Assembly: GCA_028554645.1 (NCBI GenBank)
Contig: JAQOOI010000013.1
Span: 124,001-188,000, forward strand
From: Omphalotus guepiniiformis
Taxonomy: Eukaryota > Basidiomycota > Agaricomycetes > Agaricales > Omphalotaceae
DNA length: 64,000 bases
Direction: 5' to 3'
The position numbers and the translations under genes are program-made. The notes below the pieces were generated by a model. It saw nothing but the letters and a program-made list of their open reading frames with translations. It had not been told where the DNA came from and searched no databases. Below are positions 32,968 to 43,039 of the stretch, piece by piece. Within the stretch, counting starts at the first letter, position 1. Each line of letters starts with the position of its first letter.

Positions 32968-33841
32968 TCAAGACGGTGATGAGTGTCCAGTAACAAAGTG
33001 TGCGGGATCACGGGCAGCAGAGTTGCCCACATCGTCAATCGAAGCACAAGTGCTATCACCATCCTGTCTGAGCGAGTCCTCCACACGGGGAAGATCCACT
33101 GACAAAGACTCTGAGTCGCTTCTATACAGAGGGTGTACCTCTAAAGACCCAAACTGTTCCGCGAAAACTTTGAAAGCGGCCTTTGCCCCCTTGAAGCAGT
33201 CAGCGTAAGTAGCCTGCAGATGAGCAATCCCAGGCCGAGTCACCGCTTCGTAACATCGATACAAAGTAACCACAAGATCAAAAAAGAAATACTTCACACC
33301 CAGCCGCTTTTCAGCGTCGTTAGAGAAGAAGGTGAACGACTCGTCGCGGATTGATATCGTTGGCGGGTTGAATATGGACATACGATCAAGTGTTACTAAT
33401 GATGAGAAGATTGTGCTTTCGAGGCGTTCCCTATGCCTCCAGCGCACGTCCACGTCGAAATCGTATGAAGCACTGAGGCGAGTTGGTGGTTGGCCTGTAG
33501 ATTGTGTAGAAGTACAAAGCCATAACCCGAGCCAAATTATTGACTCTATCTCATGCAAAAAGCTATAGTTCAGCTCCGGGATTCTGCGGTCGACGATGGC
33601 GTTCGCGAAGCGATGGAGGTAAATGGTGTAAAAGCCCTCCTGAACCTCAAGGGCCATGAATCCTGGTGTCCCTGTAGGCATTATATGTAAGGCAAAACAA
33701 ATATATGATCGGAACACTTACTATCTCGCGATCTTCTGGCGTAACATCATCAGGAGGACTAAGTAGTGGAGCAAATTCGAAATCACTAAGTTTTCCTGTA
33801 AACATTGAAGACAGTTGATCAAGGTACGCAAAGTTGAACAA
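32968..33841 (-). pseudogene. FunK1-like kinase fragment F3 (best copy)
   Basis: Minus strand: GKLSDFEFAPLLSPPDDVTP carries the DFG-like metal site (DFE). After an intron comes GTPGFMALEVQEGFYTIYLH, then FLHEIESIIWLGLWLCTST, matching the FunK1 pattern GTP.FMA.EV ... LHDLES..W...W. The frame continues about 250 residues to ARDPAHFVTGHSSPS. The N-lobe and HRD catalytic loop are absent, and the intron phase between the two exons does not match, so this is a fragment. FunK1 kinases are a fungal-specific, highly expanded group. Confidence 0.55.
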
Positions 33842-34087
33842 GATCTACCCACTCACCTTGGCCTCGTTCACCTATTCATACACGCGGCAAGCCTACCGCT
33901 TCTCCTGCTGGGTATGTGCTCAGCTATGTGTGGGCTATTGTCATCGTAGGAAGAAGCCTGGGGATCGTGAAGCCGAGGTTGAAAGGTTGAATCCTTCTAA
34001 TCCTTCAGAGGAGTTCGAGGATAGGAGCACTACATCCGACGATGTCATCCGTGGACCGTGCGCGTGAGGTCTCGACTGGAAAACCAG

Positions 34088-34115
34088 CACGTGATCCTCA
34101 CGCGTTTTGACGCGT
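34088..34115 (+). promoter_or_regulatory. CACGTG and two ACGCGT boxes of copy j
   Basis: CACGTG at 34088-34093 (94 bp before the start), ACGCGT at 34100-34105 and 34110-34115. Confidence 0.65.
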
Positions 34116-34186
34116 TCCATTGTGCAGCACAATACTCACTATTACTCAGCGCCTCGAGCTTTGTCGTATGCTTATCCTCATCCACC

Positions 34187-34759
34187 ATGTCTTCTATCGA
34201 AAGTGCACAGTACGTGGCTCTGTTACATGGAAGACTTGGCCTTCTAATGAAACTCATTCTAGAGCGACCACCTTTCCTGAAACTTCAAAGCCTCCCCCTC
34301 GTAGACGGACAAGACGTCGTGTCTATGGTGGATTTATTCTCACAGACGAAGAGGCTTTCAAATGGGCTAATCGGATCCTCGCTGAGCGGGGCGAAGAACT
34401 AATCACATTTAGTGCTTGGGACGAACCAAGTTGCCTATTAACTTTGGACGAGAGAGTGAAAGAGGCTGGTGGCATCAAAGTCAACTTTCACGGTCAGCGG
34501 AGGCCTGAAAAGGGAGGGGCATGCGATCAGTACATTGTCATCACACAGATCGGAGTAGATGTCTTCGAGTATGGTGAGGATGGAAGACCGGTGATGGATC
34601 CTAAGAAGAAGTTGGTTCCGGGTCCGTTTGAGGAGAGGGCGAAGGAGCTTTTCAAGCAAGAAGGTATTCCTGGCTCGTCTAGTAACTTTTGTACACACCG
34701 CTGACTCACGCTACGTAACAGGAGTCCAACATTCTGAGTTTGACACCATCTTCGCTTGA
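34187..34759 (+). CDS. Array family, copy j
   Basis: ATG at 34187 gives MSSIESAQ, spliced to ATTFPETSKPPPRRRTRRRV. Core: YGGFILTDEEAFKWANRILA, FSAWDEPSCLLTLDERVKEA and CDQYIVITQIGVDVFEYGED. DPKKKLVPGPFEERAKELFK is followed by GVQHSEFDTIFA, stop 34757-34759. The intron-2 donor is GTATTC, a weakened site; retention would give the end GIPGSSSNFCTHR. Confidence 0.78.
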
Positions 34760-36970
34760 AATCGTCTACTTCCTGTATCATAACAATGTTACGCTGAAAT
34801 TGTATCTTTATCGCTGTCTTGGCTGTGCTCATTTACCCTTTAAATCCTTCTTCTCCCAAAGTCTGTCGACAGGCGACTTCCCATGTGTGCACCTCACCAT
34901 TATGTCCACGGAAGTTCTGTAGACTCGAATTCTTTCGCTAGGAAGTTTACTCGTTCCGACATTGAACAACCTAGTTCATTGTCGTAAAACGGTTCGGCCG
35001 CGGAAACACTGAGTGGTGCGGACGGGGTTCCATAATGAACCCAAGCCAGAAATTGGTGCCCGAATCGTGTGAGGGGGAGAATGCGAAGGAGCTTGGTGCA
35101 GCAGGAAGTTATGTCTGAAGCTGAAGACTTGTGCTGACTTCTGATGCGTTTGGTATGGTGCTCACACAGTCTGGCAAGTGTCAAATATTCCGTCTTCAAG
35201 GCCATCTTTCTTGAAGAGTTAGATGGCATGCATCCTGGCTATGCAGGCTTGTCTACGGTCTACCTTTGTCTACTTTGGCACGGAACGACATTTCTGTCGT
35301 TGTCGACAGGCCATTGCTCTTACAATCTGGGGAATATCTTTCAATACATCATTTCTCGTGCGCTACTTACACTTCGGAGACCATTCAGGGTTTTTTGGTC
35401 TTCCTCGGTGAATAGATTGAGATAGCCCAACATACAGCCAGCACAGAGTCTACACAAGGCGTCGTCGCGACACCCATCTTCATCTCTCAGCCTTCTTATA
35501 ATCTCAAGAGCTCATCGACAACCTTCTCGTGTAAGCTTCACAAATCTCCCGGCTTCGTCAGAGCTGACAGACGGTCCCAAAAAGCTTGCGCGACTGCTTT
35601 TGGGCGGATACGCCCCGACCATCTCCAAGCGAGCTTTGCTGTCGAACTCAGCGCAAAGATAAAGTCACACTCCTTATATTGAGGGATCAGTGAATGGCAT
35701 TCTTCAACAGAAATTCGGAGAACTATGTACCTTATATTGAGGGATCCGATTTATGTTATTCTCCAGGATCAAGTACCGGTAAGTTCTGCCCGCTCTTCTC
35801 CACCGAAGGGAATGCGGTGCCACCTTGACAAGACACGGCAGGGACGAACTTTGGATTAGAAACTGACTCCGCCCCATTGACAGGCGCTGAGGGACCTGTG
35901 CTCGCGATATGCCTACAGAATTCTGCGTTTGTCTTTGGACACTCTTCACCAGCATCGGAATCCGAGAAAGAGCTCTCTCGAGTACTAAATAGCGGATCGG
36001 AATTGTGAGGAAGAGGCAGACGTGGCTGGAGAACCCAAAACCACATTATTGACTCAGTCGAAGCGGACTCGGAAACCTATAGATCTGGAAGCGGTGTCAA
36101 TCACTTTATATCAGAAGGCGAAAGAGCTTGGTGGCAGTCCCTTTCTATGGTGAATGTTGGCCTAGACTTGACGACCTGCCTGGTCCTGAAGGGAATTCTA
36201 TATGAGCACATGTCAAGAAGGGCGTGTTCTTGTTTATGTCGATGAGCAGAGTGCGATGGTCCGAAGCAGATGCTTGTGGCTGGGCCGTGCGAGGAGTTGG
36301 CAAGGGAGCTTTCGAAGAAGGAAAGTGTGTATCCGGCATATCTCGACACTATTGTCGGCTCGCCGTCATAAAGTAACATTTGAGCGACTGCGAATGCATC
36401 ATATTGCCGTGAACAACTTGGTTCTCTGAGGATAGAGTTCGAAATTCCGTGAGCGAGAGCTGATACAGGCTGATACGCGCAGGTGAGTAGATATAGAAGA
36501 TGTTGAGCAGCATGGCACGTACGAAAGCGAGAGTTCCTACATATATGCTATATTTATCAATCGTTCCCGCCTGCGCATGCAGCTTTGCTCGTCGTTTCAG
36601 TACGCCTTATCACTATCAAAAGAGAGAAAACACATACCTTCAACACGTTTCGAAAAACCAACGTCCTCTCTCGCGCGTTGGCTGTTACAGGTCATTTGCA
36701 AGTTCCTGACATTCATGTTAGCCCCAATGGTTTCGACTGCATACCAGAATCCACTCACTTGAATACATAGCGTCACCCTCGTAGCGTAAAACCGTCGCGC
36801 AACGGCTCCATTTTGCGGATGATTAGCTGGTACTTGCTTCGATTCCAGTCGTGTCCCAGCTTGAGGGTATTCTGGGTAGGCTGAGGATATTCCCGCTTGT
36901 TGTTTTTCATGCGGTTTCAATCTTGGAAAGAAATTGGGCGCCCGTCCAGATCATGGCAGAATTCAGCCAG
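34760..36970. pseudogene. Flank of copy j with decayed relics
   Basis: 34980-35218 is a decayed array copy whose last part (GTGTCAAATATTCCGTCTTC, AAGGCCATCTTTCTTGA) corresponds to the tail exon. 36112-36330 is an n-type relic nearly identical to the one at 30860-31070 (GATGAGCAGAGTGCGATGG, GGGCCGTGCGAGGAGTTGG). 36480-36970 is the upstream block shared with i, l, m and n. 35220-36100 shows nothing else that I can support. Confidence 0.5.
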
Positions 36971-36998
36971 CACGTGATCGTACTGTGTCCACACGCGT
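36971..36998 (+). promoter_or_regulatory. CACGTG and ACGCGT boxes of copy k
   Basis: CACGTG at 36971-36976 (88 bp before the start), ACGCGT at 36993-36998, followed by GTTATATAGAG, a possible TATA element. Confidence 0.65.
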
Positions 36999-37063
36999 CG
37001 TCGCGTTATATAGAGCCTAGAGGGTGGCTGTGATACTTCAAGTTCACACTCATCTACCTCACC

Positions 37064-37636
37064 ATGTCTTCTACTGAAAGCGCACAGTACGTGTCTCTGC
37101 TACCTGGAAGATTAGATATTCTTACGAAACTCATTCTAGAGCAACTACCTTTCCTGAAACTTCAAAGCCTCCCCCTCGTGTACTGACCAGGCGTACTATC
37201 TTCGGTGGATTCGTTATCACAGACGAAGAGGCGTATAAATGGGCTAACCGGCTCCGCGCTGAGCAGGGCAAACGATTAATCAAACTGAGTCGAAGGGAGG
37301 AACCAATATGCCTAATGACTTTGGAGGAGAGAGTGATACAGGGTGGTGGAATTCAAGTCGACTTTCATGGTCAGCGAAGGCCTGAAAACGGAGGGGCATG
37401 CGATCAGTTCATTGTCATTACACATATCGGAGTAGATGTCTTCGAGTATGGTGAGGATGGAAGACCGGTGATGGATCCTAAGAAGAAGTTGGTTCCGGGT
37501 CCGCTTGAGGAGAGGGCGAAGGAGCTTTTCAAGCAAGAAGGTATGTCTGGCTCGTCAAGTAACTTTTGTCCACACCGATGACTCACGCTGCGTAACAGGA
37601 GTCAAACATGCTGAGTTTGACACCATATTCGCTTGA
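37064..37636 (+). CDS. Array family, copy k
   Basis: ATG at 37064 gives MSSTESAQ, spliced to ATTFPETSKPPPRVLTRRTI. Core: FGGFVITDEEAYKWANRLRA, LSRREEPICLMTLEERVIQG and CDQFIVITHIGVDVFEYGED, with VITH where other copies have VITQ. DPKKKLVPGPLEERAKELFK is followed by GVKHAEFDTIFA, stop 37634-37636. It is closest to copy h in the first half of the core. About 37850-37935 holds a short n-type relic. Confidence 0.78.
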
Positions 37637-38504
37637 AATCGTCTACTTCCTGTATCATAACGATGTTACGCTGAATTGTATCTTTGCTGCTGTCTTGTCG
37701 TGCTCAATTACCCTTTAAATTGTCCTGCTCCCAAAGTCTATCGACAGACGACTTCCCATGCGTCTCCTGCACCTCACCTTCATGTACCCGGAAAGTTTCA
37801 CAGATTCTTTTACCAGCTCACAGCTACCGCCAAAGCACGTCGGCGGATACTTGGAGTACGGTGCGGACTGAAGTTGGCCGACCTGATCAACGTGACGCGA
37901 TAACGGGTGTGTGTTGTCGATCACTATAAATTCCGTGAGCGAAAGCTGATACGTGTAGGTGAGTAGATATAAGAGATATTAAGCGGGATGGCACGTACGA
38001 AAGCGAAAAACTCTACCTATATAGCCATTTTGCGAGTATGCGTGAATACCTGGGTAGGCGTATGTGATGCATTCATCAATCGTTCCTCCCCCCTGCGCAT
38101 GCAGCTGTCGTTTCAGTAAGCCTTAACAAGAGACATTCAAGAGCGCTCAGAGCTTGTAACGGTCGTCACCTTCACATTTCAGGAATCAACGTCCTCTCTC
38201 GCGCGTTGGGTATTCCACAGCCTGAGATCCTTTGCAAGTACCTGATAGTTATATCAGGCCCGTGGTCTCAACTTCATGCTATCACTAACTCACCTGAATC
38301 CATCTCGTTGTCTACACTAGTGTAGCGCAAAGCTAATATATGCGCGTCTTGCTTGCATTATCCCGATGCCGTACATTGTGTTTTATAGCTTGAGTGTGTT
38401 TTGGGTAAACTGAAGATATTCCGAATCTCCTAGTTGGTTTCTCATTGGCGTTTGGAAAGAGATTTGGCTAGTTTGGCGCCCAATTTGAAATTGAAAGTTT
38501 CCAG

Positions 38505-38510
38505 CACGTG
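38505..38510 (+). promoter_or_regulatory. CACGTG box of copy l
   Basis: CACGTG 80 bp before the start in GTTTCCAGCACGTGATCACT. The cell-cycle-type box is degenerate here (AACGCGCC). Confidence 0.55.
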
Positions 38511-38589
38511 ATCACTTCACGTTCAAACGTTGATGAACCGTGCCACCACGAAACGCGCCAGATAGTTTTCTTCTTTTCCGGTGTCCGTC

Positions 38590-39169
38590 ATGTCCTCTGC
38601 TAATAGTATCCAGTGCGTACACTCTCTGCTACAACAACACTCTCTGATAACTCACGCCCTCAGATCGTCCATGCTTTCTGAATCTCCTTCTAAGCCCAAG
38701 CTTCCCCCTCGTATATTTTCAAAACGTCGTGTTTTTGGTGGATTTATTCTCACAGACGAAGAAGCTCTCAAATGGGCTAACCGACTCCTCGCTGAGCAGG
38801 GCAAAGAACCAATTAAGCTTGGTAGCTGGGATGAAGGGATATTGCTAATAGCCTTGGATGAAAGGGTGAAAGCGGCTGGTGGCATTCAAGTCAACTTTTG
38901 CGGTCAACGAAGGCCTGAAAGAGGAGGGTCATACGATCACTACATTGTCATTACACAGATCGGAGTAGGTGTCTTCGAGTATGGTGAGGATGGAAGACCA
39001 GTGATGGATCCTAAACAAAAGCTGGTTCCGGGACCGTATGAGGAGGAGGCGAAGGAGCTTTTGAAGCAAGAAGGTCTGTTTGAGTTGTCTATTAACTTTG
39101 GCTATATCCGCTGATGCACGCTGCGTAACAGGAGTCCAACATTTTGAGTTTGACACCATCTTCGTTTGA
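38590..39169 (+). CDS. Array family, copy l
   Basis: ATG at 38590 gives MSSANSIQ. Intron 1 (GTGCGT...CCTCAG) joins to SSMLSESPSKPKLPPRIFSK, in which the usual RRRTRR patch has become RIFSKRRV. Core: FGGFILTDEEALKWANRLLA, LLIALDERVKAAGGIQVNFC and YDHYIVITQIGVGVFEYGED. The tail GVQHFEFDTIFV is altered at two positions, stop 39167-39169. The intron-2 donor is GTCTGT, weaker than usual. Confidence 0.75.
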
Positions 39170-40616
39170 AATCCTCTGTTTCCTGTATCATAGGGATATC
39201 TAAGCTGAATTTGTATCTTTAATGCTGTCGTTGTCGTGCTCAATTACGCTTTCAGTCCTCACACAGTGTAGCAGAATGACAAGTAACCCTGGCTATATTT
39301 GTCTTGCTACCTTCCTACGGAACGACATTTCTGCATCCTTCGCCTTCAAATTCGAGTCCGATATCGACAGACCTTCGCTCTAGCTCATTGATTTTCCTAC
39401 ATACATCATCTCTATTCACTTCGAGAAACATTCAGAGATTTCCTGTCTTCCTCAAAACATACAGCCAGCATATGAGAGCAAGGTTATAACACAAACTGGT
39501 GACTCATCGTCACGTCGTTGCGTCATACCATTCATCTCTCAGCTTTTCTACCCCAAAATTCCAAGAGCTCATCGGCAATATCCTGTCACCAACTGGCTGT
39601 GTGAGCTTCACAAAGCTCCCGGCTTCGTCAGAGTCGACAGCCGGTCCCAAAAAGATTGCATGACTGCTTTTTGGGTGCATTCATGATACATTGACGGACT
39701 ATCAAGCGCCTCAGTCAGATCGGATTCGGAAACCTATGGGTCTGGATGTGATGTTAATCTCTTTATACCAGAACGTGAAAGAGCTTGGTGGCATCGAAGT
39801 TCTATGACGAACGTCGGTTTGAAGTTGGACGACCTGAAGGAACTTATGTATGAGTATCAACGTGACGCGAATATGGGCGTGTTTTTGTCGATCATTGAAA
39901 ATTGCGTGAGCGAGAACTGATGCGTGTAGGTGAGTAGATATAAGAGATGTTAAGCGGGATGGCACGTACGAAAACAAGAGACCCTACGTCTCATTCTACA
40001 GAACGGCTCTTTGTGTTTTGACCCCCGTCCACAACCTTCTCCTGTCATCTTTCCTTCATTCACATATGTGAGGATCCATGACATCTGGACCGTGGGCGCA
40101 TATAGCCAATTTGCGATGCGTAAATAAGCGGGTAGGCGTATGTGGTACACTCATTGTTCGTTCCTCCCCGCTGCGCATGCAGCTGTGCTCGTTTCAGTAA
40201 GCCTTATCAATATCGAACAAGAGAGGATATACCTTCTCTCACAATCAGCATTGAAGAGCACTAGCATGAATACCGGTAGTCTTCTTCATGTTTCGGAAAT
40301 CACGTCCTCTCTCGCGCGTTGGGTATTCCACAGATCCGTTGCAAGTACTTGATTAATCATATCAGACCCGTGATCTCAACTCCTATCTAGAACCACTCAC
40401 CTGAACACCCTTCGTTTCCCGGAATGAGTGAAGCCAAGATCATCGTACTCTGGCTCCGATTTTGCGCATGTTGAGCGGACAGTTGCGTGCATGATTCCTA
40501 TGCCGGACGTTGTGTTTCAGCTTGAGCGTGTTTTGGGCGATAGTCTCCCACTTGTCAGTTTGATTTTGTAGTGAAAGAAATTCGGCGCCCATTGTGGTAA
40601 TTTCCAAAGTTTCCAG
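39170..40616. pseudogene. Flank of copy l with an n-type relic
   Basis: 39300-39470 is the downstream module (CCTTCGCCTTCAAATTCGAG). 39735-39890 is an n-type relic (GTGAAAGAGCTTGGTGGCAT, GACGAACGTCGGTTTGAAG) with frameshifts. 39940-40610 is the upstream block shared with i, k and n, including a divergent 50-codon frame MGAEFLSLQNQTDKWETIAQ on the minus strand at about 40595-40440. Confidence 0.45.
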
Positions 40617-40622
40617 CACGTG
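40617..40622 (+). promoter_or_regulatory. CACGTG box of copy m
   Basis: CACGTG in TTTCCAGCACGTGATCACTG, at the same place as in copies a, d, e and l. The following box is degenerate (ATACGCGCG). Confidence 0.55.
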
Positions 40623-40768
40623 ATCACTGCACGTTCTTGAACCGTGCCACCACGATACGCGCGCCAGACAATTTTTATCTTTTCCCGTGTCCTTTGCTAA
40701 TAGTCTCCAGTACGCACACTCTCTGCTACAACAACATACTCTCTGATTACTCACCCCTCAGATCGTCT

Positions 40769-41273
40769 ATGCTTTCCGAATCTCCTTCTGAGCCAAAGCC
40801 TCCGACAGCTCGGCGTATACTGACCAGACGTACTATCTTCGGTGGACTTATTCTCACAGACGAAGAAGCTTTCCAATGGGCTAACCGGCTCCTCGCTGAG
40901 AAGGGCAAACAACAAATCAAACTCAGTCGCTGGGACGAAGGAATTTGCCTAATGACTTTGGAGGAGAGAGTGATAGAGGCTGGTGGGATTCAAGTCGACT
41001 TTCATGGAAAGAGAAGGCCTGAAAATGGAGGGGCATGCGATCAATACATTGTCGTTACACAGACGGGAGTAGGTATCTTTGAGTATGACAAGAATGGAGA
41101 ACCGGTAATGGATCCTCTGCAGAAGTTGGTTCCGGGTCCGTTTGAGGAGAGGGCGAAGGAGCTTTTGAAGCAAGAAGGTATGTCTGGATCGTCTAGTAAA
41201 TCTTGTCCGCACCGCTTGCTCACGCGGCGTAATAGGAGTCCAACATGCTGAGTTTGACTCTATCATCGCTTGA
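40769..41273 (+). CDS. Array family, copy m (normal start codon deleted)
   Basis: The region that encodes MSSANSIQ in copies a, d, e and l is present, but nine bases including the ATG are missing: CCCGTGTCCTTTGCTAATAG here against CCCGTGTC plus CGTCATGTC plus CTCTGCTAATAG in copy e. Exon 2 is intact, so translation could start at the internal ATG at 40769 (MLSESPSEPKPPTARRILTR). An unspliced frame from an ATG at 40637 is also open. Core: IFGGLILTDEEAFQWANRLL, CLMTLEERVIEAGGIQVDFH and CDQYIVVTQTGVGIFEYDKN, closest to copy g. Tail GVQHAEFDSIIA, stop 41271-41273. Confidence 0.6.
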
Positions 41274-41520
41274 GATCGTCTATTTCCTGTATCATAATGA
41301 TGTTACGCTGAAATTGTATCTTTAATGCTTTCTTTGTCGTGCTCAATGTGAGCCCTTTATGTTGTCCTTCCCCCAAAGTCTGTCGACAGATGACGCTCAA
41401 TACGTTCATGCACCTCACCTTTATGTACCCGGCCGCGGAAAGTTCTCCAGATTCATTGCCCAGCTCTAACATGCAACCCTGACTATGCGCGTCTTTCTAC
41501 CTTCATCTATTGGCACGGAG

Positions 41521-42444
41521 TAGTGTTGCCGCGGTTCGGGTCGGTCCGGGTCATCTCCAAATTTTCTGACCCCCGACCTGAACTTGAGGGTCAGGTCAGA
41601 GATTTGCTGAACCTTGAACCTGAACCTTGTTGACCCTGGTCAAAGGGGTCGGTTCAAGACTTGAACAGGGTCGAACAGGGTCAGGACTTGAAGAAATGTA
41701 AAATTCAACCTCTATAATATTTAGTCTTCATTCGACTTGCTGCTTGTCTCACTGTCGCCCGAACCTCTCCCTCACCCCTCGGCCTAGGACATGTCCCGGC
41801 ATCCAACCACACAGCTTTAGCAAAATTATACAATGTCGCCGAGATGAAGAATATTAGATGGGAAGTTGTATGTGGCTCCGTTGCTATAAGAATGCCACAA
41901 AATCCGCCAGCCGGTGAGGTTCCGATGCAAGACAACCAACATACCATTTGCCAACCGAGTACCCCCGCCTCCACGAACCAACGCTCTTGAGTTCAACAGC
42001 CATATCCCTGGGCGTCCGACCGGTCACAACTGGAGCAGATACACTATCCGCAGCAGCAGCACCATATGCTGTGGTCAATCTCTTGCAAGTACATCTGCCC
42101 CAGCCTCGACCAGTTTCCTAATCACACTTCTGTTCCCCCTCACGACAGCCCAATGCAGTGGCGTAAATCCCGAGTTGTCTCGCACATTCACCTAAGCTGT
42201 GTAAGGTCACCATGTTGAGCGGCAAGAAATATCGTTGGTGGCTGTAAACATGGAGTGGAACATAGTGAGGGTCAACCAGGTTCGACCAGGTTCGACCAGG
42301 TTCACATCAATCCACCAACTTTTGACCCTTGACCCGGACCTGAGGGTCAGGTTCAAAGAAATTTGACCTTTGGCCCGAACTTCGGGTCAGGTCAAGGAGG
42401 TTCGGGGTCGACCCGAGGGTCAGAACCGGACCGCAGCAACACTA
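41521..42444. mobile_element. hAT-like non-autonomous element with captured gene pieces
   Basis: 924 bp flanked by the 8-bp direct repeat GCACGGAG (41513-41520 and 42445-42452), the hAT target-duplication length. The ends are inverted repeats: left TAGTGTTGCCGCGGTTCGG; right, reverse-complemented, TAGTGTTGCTGCGGTCCGG. Subterminal DNA is full of GGTCAGG / GACCAGGTTC repeats (three exact GACCAGGTTC near 42280-42305). The interior encodes pieces of an Akr1-like protein rather than a transposase. The same flanking module without an insertion occurs at about 39300, giving an empty-site comparison. Confidence 0.85.
41725..42195 (-). pseudogene. Captured fragment of an Akr1-type ankyrin/DHHC palmitoyltransferase
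   Basis: The minus strand reads VNVRDNSGFTPLHWAVVRGN, a standard ankyrin repeat, then RSVIRKLVEAGADVLA. It continues with GRTPRDMAVELKSVGSWRR, a motif that follows the ankyrin repeats of Akr1, and then in another frame YNFAKAVWLDAGTCPRPRGE, resembling the stretch before the DHHC domain. The DHHC motif itself is absent and the frames shift, so it is not functional. It lies wholly inside the hAT-like element. The Akr1 assignment rests on remembered family motifs. Confidence 0.6.
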
Positions 42445-42452
42445 GCACGGAG

Positions 42453-42931
42453 CGATATTTGTGAATCCTTTGCCTTCAGATTCGACTTCGATATCGACAG
42501 ACCTTCGCTCTAGGTTCAAGGAACGTGCAAACTATACCGCGAAATTCTCCCTGGGGTGCAGTTGCCACACCATTTCTCCTGTAAGCGGGAATGACGCGTA
42601 CAAAAGGAAGAGACCCTTCGTATATAGCCAGTTTGCGAGGATGAGTGAAATAACTGGGTAGGCGTACATGAAATTTTTCATTAACGTCCTCCAAATCCTC
42701 GCCGCGGTTGATAGTCATATTACTCGAAAGTTCCTGTTATTGTGTCTCGAGATATCTCAATGTCAACTCCATTCTATAATCCACTCCTATAATCCACTCA
42801 CCTGAACCTATACCGTCACCCCCGCTGCACACAGCCATGATCCCGCTGTCGGTTTTTTGTTGTCATCGCGCTTTGGCGATTGGGGAAGAAATGTGAGCGC
42901 CCAATATCCAGATATGGTAATATCCAGCCAG
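42453..42931. other. Upstream region of copy n
   Basis: It continues the downstream module interrupted by the hAT-like element (CCTTTGCCTTCAGATTCGAC), then the i/k/l/m-type upstream block in diverged form. No gene supported. Confidence 0.4.
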
Positions 42932-42937
42932 CACGTG
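42932..42937 (+). promoter_or_regulatory. CACGTG box of copy n
   Basis: CACGTG 103 bp before the start in CAGCCAGCACGTGATCGTGC, the same context as copies i and k. There is no exact ACGCGT. Confidence 0.6.
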
Positions 42938-43039
42938 ATCGTGCCAGTGGCACGTAAATTCCAATTTTGCGGTTTTCAGCTTCCTTTTCCTGCACCAAGA
43001 GCTTGAACGGCTAGTCGACATCTTTCATCAATCCCATCA

